Shown: positions 55,210 through 64,000 of the stretch, piece by piece
How the letters are laid out: each line of letters opens with the position of its first letter
Position numbering within the stretch: the first letter of the stretch is position 1
NCBI RefSeq assembly: GCF_003259505.1
Contig: NZ_QLLK01000012.1
Span: forward strand, 62,001-126,000
Source: Algoriphagus yeomjeoni
GTDB lineage: Bacteria > Bacteroidota > Bacteroidia > Cytophagales > Cyclobacteriaceae
Reading direction: 5' to 3'
DNA length: 64,000 bases
Translations under genes and position numbers: made by a program
Notes under the pieces: generated by a model
Told to the model about the DNA's origin: nothing
The model's database searches: none
What the model saw: only the letters and a program-made list of their open reading frames with translations

Positions 55210-55842
55210 TTAGGCATTTGCAAATTCATTGCGTGCTTCATCTGTTAGAATACCGTTGTAAATTATAGTGATTGCCTGATCGTAGATGTCTGCCGGAGGA
55301 ATCTTCATTCCTTTTTGGATAGGTTCGGGAAACTGTGCTGTAAACTTAGGATCCATAAGAGACTGTATTGCTGTAGCATAGAGCATCACCACCAAATTGA
55401 CATTGACAGCGGGATTTACCAACCCCTCACTAATCCCTTGATCCAGCAATTGCTTGAATCGGGTATAAGCAGACTCCTTAATATACTCCTCCAAACCCTC
55501 CCAGATCTCCGGCGCATGTTCCCGCAAGTCTTCGAATAACTCAGGATTAATTGGGCCTAGCAGGGAAGCCATTACCGTCAGAGTAGATTTCAGCTTCAGG
55601 GGAAAAGAAATGTATCGATTATCTACAATTGCCTCCACTTTGGCTGTAAGCTTCGTTTTGGTCACCTCAAAGGATGCGGCCAGCAATTCAAATTTCCCTG
55701 GATAATACTTATAAAGTGTCTTCTTACTCATCCCCAGCATTTGGGCAATATCATCCATGGTGGTATGCCTATAGCCTTTTTCTAGAAAAAGCTTGTACGC
55801 TGCATCTAGAATTTTGCTTTCAATATTGGCTTTAACAGGCAT
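55210..55842 (-). CDS. TetR/AcrR family transcriptional regulator
   Basis: 210 aa. N-terminal helix-turn-helix at about residues 8-54: [21 protein letters not shown], and [13 protein letters not shown]. The C-terminal ligand-binding part is not assignable. No adjacent efflux target is obvious; it lies upstream of metG on the same strand but with its own spacer. Confidence 0.9.
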   Translation of the reverse strand: MPVKANIESKILDAAYKLFLEKGYRHTTMDDIAQMLGMSKKTLYKYYPGKFELLAASFEVTKTKLTAKVEAIVDNRYISFPLKLKSTLTVMASLLGPINPELFEDLREHAPEIWEGLEEYIKESAYTRFKQLLDQGISEGLVNPAVNVNLVVMLYATAIQSLMDPKFTAQFPEPIQKGMKIPPADIYDQAITIIYNGILTDEARNEFANA

Positions 55843-56025
55843 GAGGAAATGGGGAGAAATGGAAAAGCAAAGATTCTAAATAATGGGAGGATATGCAATG
55901 TAAAGTTCCTGCAGCTCAAAGCTCCTGATTTTGCTAGTAATGCTGCGGTGAGTGCAACGCGTATAACCTTTGAGGCCTTTTTTGAACCTTGAAGGATTTG
56001 TAAAGGAAAACTACCCTGCCAAGAC

Positions 56026-56057
56026 GCAAAAACACTTAAATAACTAAGTGTTTTTGC
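56026..56057. other. 13-bp perfect hairpin upstream of HigBA
   Basis: GCAAAAACACTTA, a 6-base loop AATAAC, and TAAGTGTTTTTGC: 13 paired bases without mismatch. It sits 57 bases before the toxin start and just before the promoter. It could insulate the module as a terminator for either strand. Confidence 0.6.
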
Positions 56058-56083
56058 AGTAAAAGAAAATAAAAATTAATCTG

Positions 56084-56109
56084 TATTTTTGTATCCAAGT
56101 AGATACAAA
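56084..56109 (+). promoter_or_regulatory. promoter -7 box with overlapping operator of HigBA
   Basis: TATTTTTG (56084-56091) fits the Bacteroidota -7 consensus TAnnTTTG. It overlaps a perfect inverted repeat TTTGTATC-N6-GATACAAA (56088-56109), 4 bases before the toxin ATG. Binding there by the antitoxin (alone or with the toxin) would block transcription, the usual autoregulation of such modules. No -33 box at the proper distance was seen. Confidence 0.6.
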
Positions 56110-56113
56110 CAAT

Positions 56114-56413
56114 ATGTACTTCATCGAGAAAACAATTGAATTCGACAAATGGCTAAAAAAGCTGAAGGACATACAAGCCAAGGCTAAAATTCTTTTTCGT
56201 ATTCAGAAAATTGAAAGAGATGGTCACTTCGGAGATTGTAAACCTGTAGGAGATGGAATTAGCGAAATGAGGATAAATTTCGCAAAAGGCTATCGAGTTT
56301 ACTTCAAGGAAAAGGATGGAATTATAATTGTTCTGCTAATTGGCGGAGATAAGTCTTCCCAACAGAATGACATTAAGAAAGCGAAAGAAATCTGGAATAA
56401 GTTAAAAACATAA
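56114..56413 (+). CDS. HigB/RelE-superfamily toxin
   Basis: 99 aa, Gp49-like/HigB type (PF05973): I-E-F-D-K-W-L-K-K-L-K-D, then I-S-E-M-R-I-N-F-A-K-G-Y-R-V-Y-F, then I-I-V-L-L-I-G-G-D-K-S-S-Q. The conserved R-V-Y-F and G-D-K-S pieces are the usual core. A ribosome-dependent mRNA interferase in characterised relatives. The toxin gene precedes the antitoxin by 4 bases, the HigBA order. Confidence 0.9.
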   Translation: MYFIEKTIEFDKWLKKLKDIQAKAKILFRIQKIERDGHFGDCKPVGDGISEMRINFAKGYRVYFKEKDGIIIVLLIGGDKSSQQNDIKKAKEIWNKLKT

Positions 56414-56417
56414 CAAT

Positions 56418-56702
56418 ATGGATACTTCAAAATTTGACATAGCAGATTATTTGGATAGTAAAGAAATGATAGCTGAATACCTGAACACAGTTTTGGAAGA
56501 AGGAGATAATGCAGATGTGATAAATGCTATCGGCCACGTAGCCAAAGCAATCGGAATGACTAAAATTGCAGAAGAAACCGGACTCAGCAGACCAAGCTTA
56601 TATAAAGCACTTTCAGAAGGTGCCAAACCTCAATTTTCCACCGTTATGAAAGTCTTAAAAGCAATAGGCGGGCAGCTTCAGGTTAATCCTGTTTCAAATT
56701 AA
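56418..56702 (+). CDS. HigA-like antitoxin
   Basis: 94 aa with a helix-turn-helix (about residues 48-75; M-T-K-I-A-E-E-T-G-L-S-R-P-S-L-Y-K-A-L). It fits the addiction-module-antidote group found beside Gp49-like toxins (Y-L-D-S-K-E-M-I-A-E-Y-L). It neutralises the upstream toxin and probably represses the operon through the palindrome at 56088. Confidence 0.9.
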   Translation: MDTSKFDIADYLDSKEMIAEYLNTVLEEGDNADVINAIGHVAKAIGMTKIAEETGLSRPSLYKALSEGAKPQFSTVMKVLKAIGGQLQVNPVSN

Positions 56703-57061
56703 AAAACCAATAATTTAAAAAACAAAAATTCAGGAGACTCTTCCTAAAAAGTCATTTTAAGGCTGTATTCGCAAAACTTTATATCCCAAAACATAGAATC
56801 ATGTTCTCAAAGATGAGTGATTGCACCTTAGAGAGGAACTACCATATAATTTCAATGATCGGTCTTACTTTTTTTAGGGAAGTTCTTAGAGTTTTGACTA
56901 GTGTTCCTACCTTTTGGTAGAATGTTCTATTCAGGGAAAGAATGTTGTTACATTTTTGACGAACCTTGGTGCAAGTTGCAGAAACGATGTTGGGATTTGG
57001 AGAGATAGCGTTTGTTAATGTGTTCAATTAAAGCAACACAAATAATTGATAATTTGAAGCA
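56703..57061. other. intergenic region between HigBA and TIR gene
   Basis: 359 bases. A minus-strand frame of 62 codons (56839-57027) has no recognisable features and no clear start context; its status is uncertain. No hairpin or promoter stands out. Confidence 0.35.
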
Positions 57062-57679
57062 ATGGAAAAAGGAATAAATCGAGCCAGTGAGATCTACAAA
57101 ATCAAGGATTTAATTCGTAGTGCTTTTACAATTTTTCCGGATGACTACAATGATACAAAATTAAAGAATGGTAGTAAACCTTGCGTATTTCTGAGTCACA
57201 AGAACGAAGACAAAGAGGCCTGTTTGAAAATCGGAAAATATTTAGAAGAAGCTGGAATTGATTACTACTTGGATATTTATGACAAAGAATTACAATATGC
57301 AGCTGAAAAAAATGATCCCATTAAAATCACCCATCATATTAAAGAAGGCATCCGGTTAAGCTCCCATATGATTGTTGTGATTTCTGAAAAGACCATCAAT
57401 TCTCAATGGGTACCTTTCGAAATTGGATATGGGCATGCTTCCATAGTTGATAAGACTGATAAAAACTTAAAAAATGACCAAATCTTCGACTTAGCCTTTT
57501 TAGCATTAAAAGAAATTAGTGACTTATCAATTCCAGATTTTTTAAAAATAGCCTTTCCAATACGAGGAATTAAATCTTTAAATGAATACATAGAAAAGAT
57601 CAAGCCTGATGAGGTGGAATTAAAAAAATATTATACTTCAGATCATCCATTAGAAAAAAATCTGAGTTGGGATAAATAA
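57062..57679 (+). CDS. TIR-domain protein, probable NADase effector
   Basis: 205 aa, cytoplasmic, a TIR domain with a short N-terminal helical part. First strand C-V-F-L-S-H-K-N-E-D at residues 41-50, then G-K-Y-L-E-E-A-G-I-D-Y-Y-L-D. I-V-V-I-S-E-K-T and S-Q-W-V-P-F-E-I-G-Y follow, where Trp116 and Glu120 match the catalytic region of TIR NADases. Bacterial TIR proteins act as NAD-depleting effectors of anti-phage systems, usually with a sensor partner. No partner is next to it, so it is either stand-alone or separated from its sensor. Confidence 0.8.
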   Translation: MEKGINRASEIYKIKDLIRSAFTIFPDDYNDTKLKNGSKPCVFLSHKNEDKEACLKIGKYLEEAGIDYYLDIYDKELQYAAEKNDPIKITHHIKEGIRLSSHMIVVISEKTINSQWVPFEIGYGHASIVDKTDKNLKNDQIFDLAFLALKEISDLSIPDFLKIAFPIRGIKSLNEYIEKIKPDEVELKKYYTSDHPLEKNLSWDK

Positions 57680-57756
57680 ACCTGACAAATCTAAACTTAG
57701 TAAGGTCCCTAATTCTCTCCCCTCCTTTCTTCCCAATCTCTGCGACTTTGCGGTAA

Positions 57757-60252
<2,496 letters not shown>

Positions 60253-60339
60253 TCCTCAGTGTTCAGTCTCAGTCTCAGTCTCAGATTTGCCTCAACTGCG
60301 ACTGATTACTGCGACTGAACACTGGTAATCCCTTTTTTT
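60253..60339 (+). terminator. CAGT/ACTG array, copy 3, acting as ligA terminator
   Basis: CAGTGTTCAGT (60257-60267), repeated CAGTCT units, then ACTGCG/ACTGATT units and ACTGAACACTG (60314-60324), which pairs exactly with the first. A run of seven T follows at 60333-60339. It lies directly after the ligA stop. It is a smaller member of the array family at 16907 and 17439. Confidence 0.75.
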
Positions 60340-60400
60340 CCAAAAACAGAATGTCAATTCCTATCATCCCATTATCTTTAGCCTCCCAAACCAATAAACC

Positions 60401-61264
60401 ATGAACCAACTTAAAGGAACCGGCGTAGCCCTTGTCACCCCATTTCATGATGATTACTCGATTGACTTCGATGGACTAAAACGTCTTATCGATCATGTTA
60501 TCGACGGTGGAGTGGACTATTTGGTGGTTTTGGGTACTACTGGGGAGACCGTGACGCTGTCTACTTCTGAAAAAAAACAAGTGTTAAACGCCTGTCTTGA
60601 ATACAATGCAGGCCGCGTACCAGTGGTTTATGGAATGGGCGGAAATAATACCATGTCCGTATTGAGTGATATTTCGAAAACGGATTTTTCGGGGATTACC
60701 GCTATACTTTCTGTTAGTCCTTATTACAACAAACCTACCCAAGCAGGAATTATTGCTCACTATAAAGCAATAGCAGACGCATGTCCAGTCCCGGTAATAT
60801 TATATAATATCCCTGGTAGGACTATGTCCAATATCACGGCTGAAACAACACTAAGCCTAGCCGAGCATTCTAATATTATCGGAATGAAAGAAGCAAGCGG
60901 GAATTTGGAGCAGTGCATGCAAATCGCAGCGAACATGCCAAAGGATTTCTTGTTGGTTTCTGGTGATGATTTGATGACCAAAGCGCTGTATAGCATAGGT
61001 GGATCAGGAATCATTTCAGTAATGGCTAATGCACTTCCTGCTACTTTTAAGGCTTTATGCCATGGTACTGAAGAAGAAAGCCTGAACGCTGCCTTCTCAC
61101 TTTTACCAATGAACGGCCTCATGTACGAAGAGAGTAATCCTGTAGGGATCAAGAACTTGCTTTGCCACATGGGGATCTGTGATGATCAAGTAAGATTACC
61201 TATGCTTCGAGCAAGTTTGAGCTTGAACCAAAGGATCAAAGCTGAATTCCAAAATCTAAAGTAA
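60401..61264 (+). CDS. dapA: 4-hydroxy-tetrahydrodipicolinate synthase
   Basis: 287 aa. DHDPS/NAL TIM barrel: G-T-G-V-A-L-V-T-P-F start, G-T-T-G-E-T-V-T-L-S near residue 46, Y-N-I-P-G-R-T near 135, and the Schiff-base Lys163 in G-M-K-E-A-S-G-N. It condenses pyruvate with aspartate semialdehyde in lysine and diaminopimelate synthesis. Two bases separate it from xseA, so the three genes dapA-xseA-xseB probably form one operon. Confidence 0.95.
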   Translation: MNQLKGTGVALVTPFHDDYSIDFDGLKRLIDHVIDGGVDYLVVLGTTGETVTLSTSEKKQVLNACLEYNAGRVPVVYGMGGNNTMSVLSDISKTDFSGITAILSVSPYYNKPTQAGIIAHYKAIADACPVPVILYNIPGRTMSNITAETTLSLAEHSNIIGMKEASGNLEQCMQIAANMPKDFLLVSGDDLMTKALYSIGGSGIISVMANALPATFKALCHGTEEESLNAAFSLLPMNGLMYEESNPVGIKNLLCHMGICDDQVRLPMLRASLSLNQRIKAEFQNLK

Positions 61265-61266
61265 GC

Positions 61267-62577
61267 ATGCAAAATGCCAGATCTATATCCGAACTCAACC
61301 GGCTGATCCAACAGGCCTTGGAGACGGAATTGGATCCGGTGATTTGGGTGATCGGTGAAATCACAGATTTCCGGCAGGCACCTCAAGGACATGCTTATTT
61401 TGAACTGGTAGAAAAGCAAGGAAATACCGTCCAAGCTAAAATCAAGGCAAATCTTTGGTCTTTCGCATACAGATCAGTAGCGGCGAGATTTGAATCGGTA
61501 ACAGGCTCCAGCATCAAAAATGGAATGAAAGTACTAGCTCAAGTAGCTGTAAACTTCCACCCTGTATATGGCCTGAGCATCAATGTAAAGGATATTGACC
61601 CTTCTTTTTCTTTGGGAGAAAGAGCCCGAATACGCCAAGAAACTATAGAAAAGCTTACCCAGGAAGGTCTTCTAAGGCTAAATGCAAGACATTCGCTAGC
61701 AGCAGTAATTCAAAAAATAGCGATTATCAGCAGTCCGACTGCGGCAGGTTATGGTGATTTCGTAAACCAGCTGGAAAATAACAGCTATGGATATCAGGTC
61801 TATCACAAGCTTTTCCCCTCAGCCATGCAGGGAAATGAAGCTGTGGCATCTTTGATTAAAAGTTTGGAACAAATAGATGCTGTAAAAGAGGAATTGGGAA
61901 TAGAAGCCGTGGTGATGATTCGAGGAGGCGGTGCTCAGTTGGATCTGGATTGTTTCGACGATTATAGACTTGCCGCCAAAATCGCAAACTTCTCCTTGCC
62001 TGTTCTCACGGGAATTGGCCATGAACGAGATGAAAGTATTGCCGATTTGGTTGCACATACCAAGCTTAAAACTCCTACTGCAGTTGCTGAATTTTTACTT
62101 TCTGGTTTCCGGGAATTTGAAGAGAACTTAGGATTAGCCATGCTTCGACTTGATCGCGCGACCCGGCAAAAGCTAAGTGAAGAACAAAATAATATCCAAC
62201 AAGTAGCCCATCAAGTAAAAGCGATATCAGAAGGAAGAATGAAACTAGAAGCTGAGAAGTTAAATTCTTCAGTTAGTCGCATTAGAATCTCAGGAAAAAA
62301 TATCCTGCAGATCCAAGAAAATAATTTGGCATCTGTTGAGAAAAATATGGTTCGGGGATTGGATAGTTTTTTACAAAAGCATAATCAGAAGCTAGAAGCC
62401 AAGGAATTGCTCCTGCGCCAGTTAAACCCAGCCGCTATTTTTGCCAGAGGCTATACCCGAACAGAAATCAACGGAAAACCCGTAGGAACAGTAAAGCTCC
62501 AACTTGGCGAGGAACTGCAAACCTACACTTCCAATCAAAAAATCAGTAGCACTATTACACAAATTGAGGAAAAATGA
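61267..62577 (+). CDS. xseA: exodeoxyribonuclease VII large subunit
   Basis: 436 aa. N-terminal OB fold (V-I-G-E-I-T-D-F-R-Q-A-P-Q-G-H-A-Y-F), then the catalytic domain with I-S-S-P-T-A-A-G-Y-G-D, R-G-G-G-A-Q-L-D-L-D-C-F-D-D and G-I-G-H-E-R-D-E-S-I-A-D, then a coiled-coil tail. It degrades single-stranded DNA with the small subunit. Overlaps xseB by four bases. Confidence 0.95.
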   Translation: MQNARSISELNRLIQQALETELDPVIWVIGEITDFRQAPQGHAYFELVEKQGNTVQAKIKANLWSFAYRSVAARFESVTGSSIKNGMKVLAQVAVNFHPVYGLSINVKDIDPSFSLGERARIRQETIEKLTQEGLLRLNARHSLAAVIQKIAIISSPTAAGYGDFVNQLENNSYGYQVYHKLFPSAMQGNEAVASLIKSLEQIDAVKEELGIEAVVMIRGGGAQLDLDCFDDYRLAAKIANFSLPVLTGIGHERDESIADLVAHTKLKTPTAVAEFLLSGFREFEENLGLAMLRLDRATRQKLSEEQNNIQQVAHQVKAISEGRMKLEAEKLNSSVSRIRISGKNILQIQENNLASVEKNMVRGLDSFLQKHNQKLEAKELLLRQLNPAAIFARGYTRTEINGKPVGTVKLQLGEELQTYTSNQKISSTITQIEEK

Positions 62578-62762
62578 GTGAGCTAAAATACAATGTAGCC
62601 ATGAGCAGATTGGAAACAATCTTGGCTGAGCTAGAGGAAGGCAAGAAAAGTGTTGACGAACTTTCTGAATTAGTCAAAGAAGCAGCTGAGCTCGTAAAAG
62701 CCTGTAGAAGTAAGCTAAAGGCTACAGAAGAGGATATTAAAAAAGCGTTCGAAGGGGCCTAA
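62574..62762 (+). CDS. xseB: exodeoxyribonuclease VII small subunit
   Basis: 62 aa, helical hairpin of the XseB family: R-L-E-T-I-L-A-E-L-E-E-G-K-K-S-V-D-E-L. ATGA overlap with xseA couples translation. Confidence 0.93.
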   Translation: MSELKYNVAMSRLETILAELEEGKKSVDELSELVKEAAELVKACRSKLKATEEDIKKAFEGA

Positions 62763-62899
62763 TTTATTATTCAGAATATACTTTTTCCCCCTTTTCCCTG
62801 TTTTAAATATAATTCTGTGCAGGGGATTGGCATATTTGTTGCCAAATTTGCAATCAAGTCCTACCCTAAGGTCATTTTACTTATTTAGGAACCGCTATT

Positions 62900-63604
62900 A
62901 TGTCAACTTTATTCAAACTTTCCGCATTAGTTTTATTTCTTTTTGCAAGTATAAATTTACCTGCCCAAAGCTTTTATAAGGAGAGGGAGTCAAGAGACAA
63001 TATTCTGAGCATAGGCATAGGTCCTTCCTTTGCCTATTTGGATAATGGTGGACAATACCGAGCAATTAATTTTGAAATAAAGCCTTCTATTTCTGCCTCA
63101 TTAACTAAAAGGCTAAATGACAGATTTGAGGTGAAAGCTACCGGTGGCGTACAATGGATTTCTAGTGGAGGTGATCCAAGCAAAGCTGTCACCGACATCT
63201 GGGCTGCAAATAATTCAGCATTTACTGCGGTCGGCTCAGCATACTATTTTGACTTGATGCCTAGCTTTTACATTGTGCCTTTTGGAAACCACATGAATAG
63301 GAGTCTGTTTAATTTCTATGCAGGGCTAGGCATAGGAGTAATGTCGGTGAATACCAAACAAACCAAATCCTTCAGTAAGGATGAAGTGCCCCAACGTGAA
63401 AAAATAACAACTGGCTATATTCCGCTCAGAGGAGGGATTACCTATTCGCTAAATGCTTTTTCGGATATAGCTTTGGAAGGCACCTTATTGACTACTTTTA
63501 CGGATAATCTGGAAGGAAACGTTGGTTTCAATAGATTCGGAGACCATTTGGCACAAGGTCAAATCGTCTACAGAAGATACTTTTTCTCTAAATTCAAGGA
63601 TTAA
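62900..63604 (+). CDS. outer-membrane beta-barrel-like protein
   Basis: 234 aa with a cleavable signal (N-L-P-A-Q-S). The mature protein has alternating hydrophobic strands (I-G-I-G-P-S-F-A-Y-L, F-Y-A-G-L-G-I-G-V-M-S-V) typical of an 8- to 10-stranded barrel of the porin family/OmpA-like type. The C-terminal residues do not end in the classic aromatic. Role unknown. A 6-7-6 inverted repeat TTGGCA ... TGCCAA (62827-62845) upstream may be part of its control region. Confidence 0.72.
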   Translation: MSTLFKLSALVLFLFASINLPAQSFYKERESRDNILSIGIGPSFAYLDNGGQYRAINFEIKPSISASLTKRLNDRFEVKATGGVQWISSGGDPSKAVTDIWAANNSAFTAVGSAYYFDLMPSFYIVPFGNHMNRSLFNFYAGLGIGVMSVNTKQTKSFSKDEVPQREKITTGYIPLRGGITYSLNAFSDIALEGTLLTTFTDNLEGNVGFNRFGDHLAQGQIVYRRYFFSKFKD

Positions 63605-63726
63605 ATAGCTCTATTATTTAATTGGATATTATACCTAGAAGTTGATAAGGAAGCAAAGAAAACTATTTGTGACTTTAGTTCTTCTACAAAAATCCAAGAG
63701 ATTTTAGAAAGTTTTTCAAAACCAAG

Positions 63727-64000
63727 TCAATTCACTACCTCTAGGAATTTTCGTGGTACTGAGATCAATAAATTCTGGTAGATCCCTGGAATTCTAATCA
63801 GAAAGTAATCTTTATTTCCTTTCTCAATAACTTCTCCAGTCATGTGCTGAAGTGGTCCTCCGATGACCTTCACATTTTCCCCTGGATCAATCGTAGACCC
63901 ATCTGACTCTACACCTACACCAGTTTCAATTACCCGCTTTATAATATCCAAATCTTCCTCTCTGATAGTGGCATGATGACCAGAGAAATGCACAAACTTA
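63727..64000 (-). CDS. NusG-like antiterminator, UpxY type (5' end outside window)
   Basis: The last 90 or so residues of a protein entering from the right edge. The KOW domain is P-G-E-N-V-K-V-I-G-G-P-L-Q-H-M-T-G-E-V-I-E-K-G-N-K, preceded by a helical linker (E-E-D-L-D-I-I-K-R-V-I-E). This is the C-terminal half of NusG paralogues such as UpxY, which in Bacteroidota control long polysaccharide operons. The reading frame is open to base 64000. A capsule or exopolysaccharide locus may lie beyond the edge. Confidence 0.8.
   Translation of the reverse strand, partial: KFVHFSGHHATIREEDLDIIKRVIETGVGVESDGSTIDPGENVKVIGGPLQHMTGEVIEKGNKDYFLIRIPGIYQNLLISVPRKFLEVVN

Noticed and set aside
56839..57027. 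62-codon minus-strand frame between HigBA and TIR
   Set aside because: Opposite to its neighbours, no recognisable domain and no promoter; possibly a remnant, but not supportable as a gene.

Overview
The window looks like a chromosome segment of an aerobic, heterotrophic Bacteroidota, most likely Cytophagales and close to Algoriphagus/Cyclobacteriaceae. This is inferred from the SusC/SusD pair with an ECF sigma/FecR switch, many Cys-lipobox lipoproteins, PVC-type heme-binding dehydrogenases, a CusA-CusC fusion, HEPN-MNT and HigBA modules, a moderate AT bias and the lack of Shine-Dalgarno sequences. No rRNA, tRNA or CRISPR array was found.

Layout. (1) 1-13.2 kb, mostly minus strand: the edge of a large lipoprotein gene preceded by a pentanucleotide tract; a four-gene sugar catabolic cluster (Gfo/Idh/MocA oxidoreductase, TIM-barrel isomerase, phosphomannose-isomerase-like cupin, DUF4432 mutarotase-like protein); a REP-associated tyrosine transposase (RAYT) surrounded by REP-like hairpins and two decayed genes; and an operon for a lipoprotein cytochrome dehydrogenase and a DUF1080 3-keto-disaccharide hydrolase. 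(2) 13.7-28.7 kb: a SGNH/PVC-dehydrogenase/cytochrome c fusion, HopJ, two sulfatases, a SASA esterase, a SGNH hydrolase, an alkaline-phosphatase-superfamily enzyme and small housekeeping or stress genes. Together these suggest degradation of decorated (sulfated or acylated) polysaccharides and periplasmic sugar oxidation. (3) 28.8-38.2 kb: a heavy-metal RND efflux system with its two-component regulator, then a PepSY membrane protein with a metalloregulator-like palindrome upstream. (4) 38.5-48.4 kb: ECF sigma, FecR, SusC (with STN domain), SusD, a lipoprotein, a Tat-exported aminotransferase and an AEC transporter, which reads as one uptake and processing locus. (5) 48.4-64 kb: alpha-E/ATP-grasp pair, YitT, HEPN-MNT toxin-antitoxin, metG, TetR, HigBA, a TIR protein, ligA with a large insertion, dapA-xseA-xseB, an outer-membrane protein and the end of a NusG-like antiterminator.

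The most unusual signals lie outside or inside ordinary genes. Several intergenic arrays are built from 6-7-base units with complementary arms. Two OmpR-type direct repeats with an 11-base period sit exactly upstream of the regulator operon and its efflux target. Inverted repeats enclose the HEPN-MNT module. LigA carries an insertion of about 145 residues. The SusCD locus is linked to a secreted aminotransferase. All function calls rest on recognising families by eye; no search was run.
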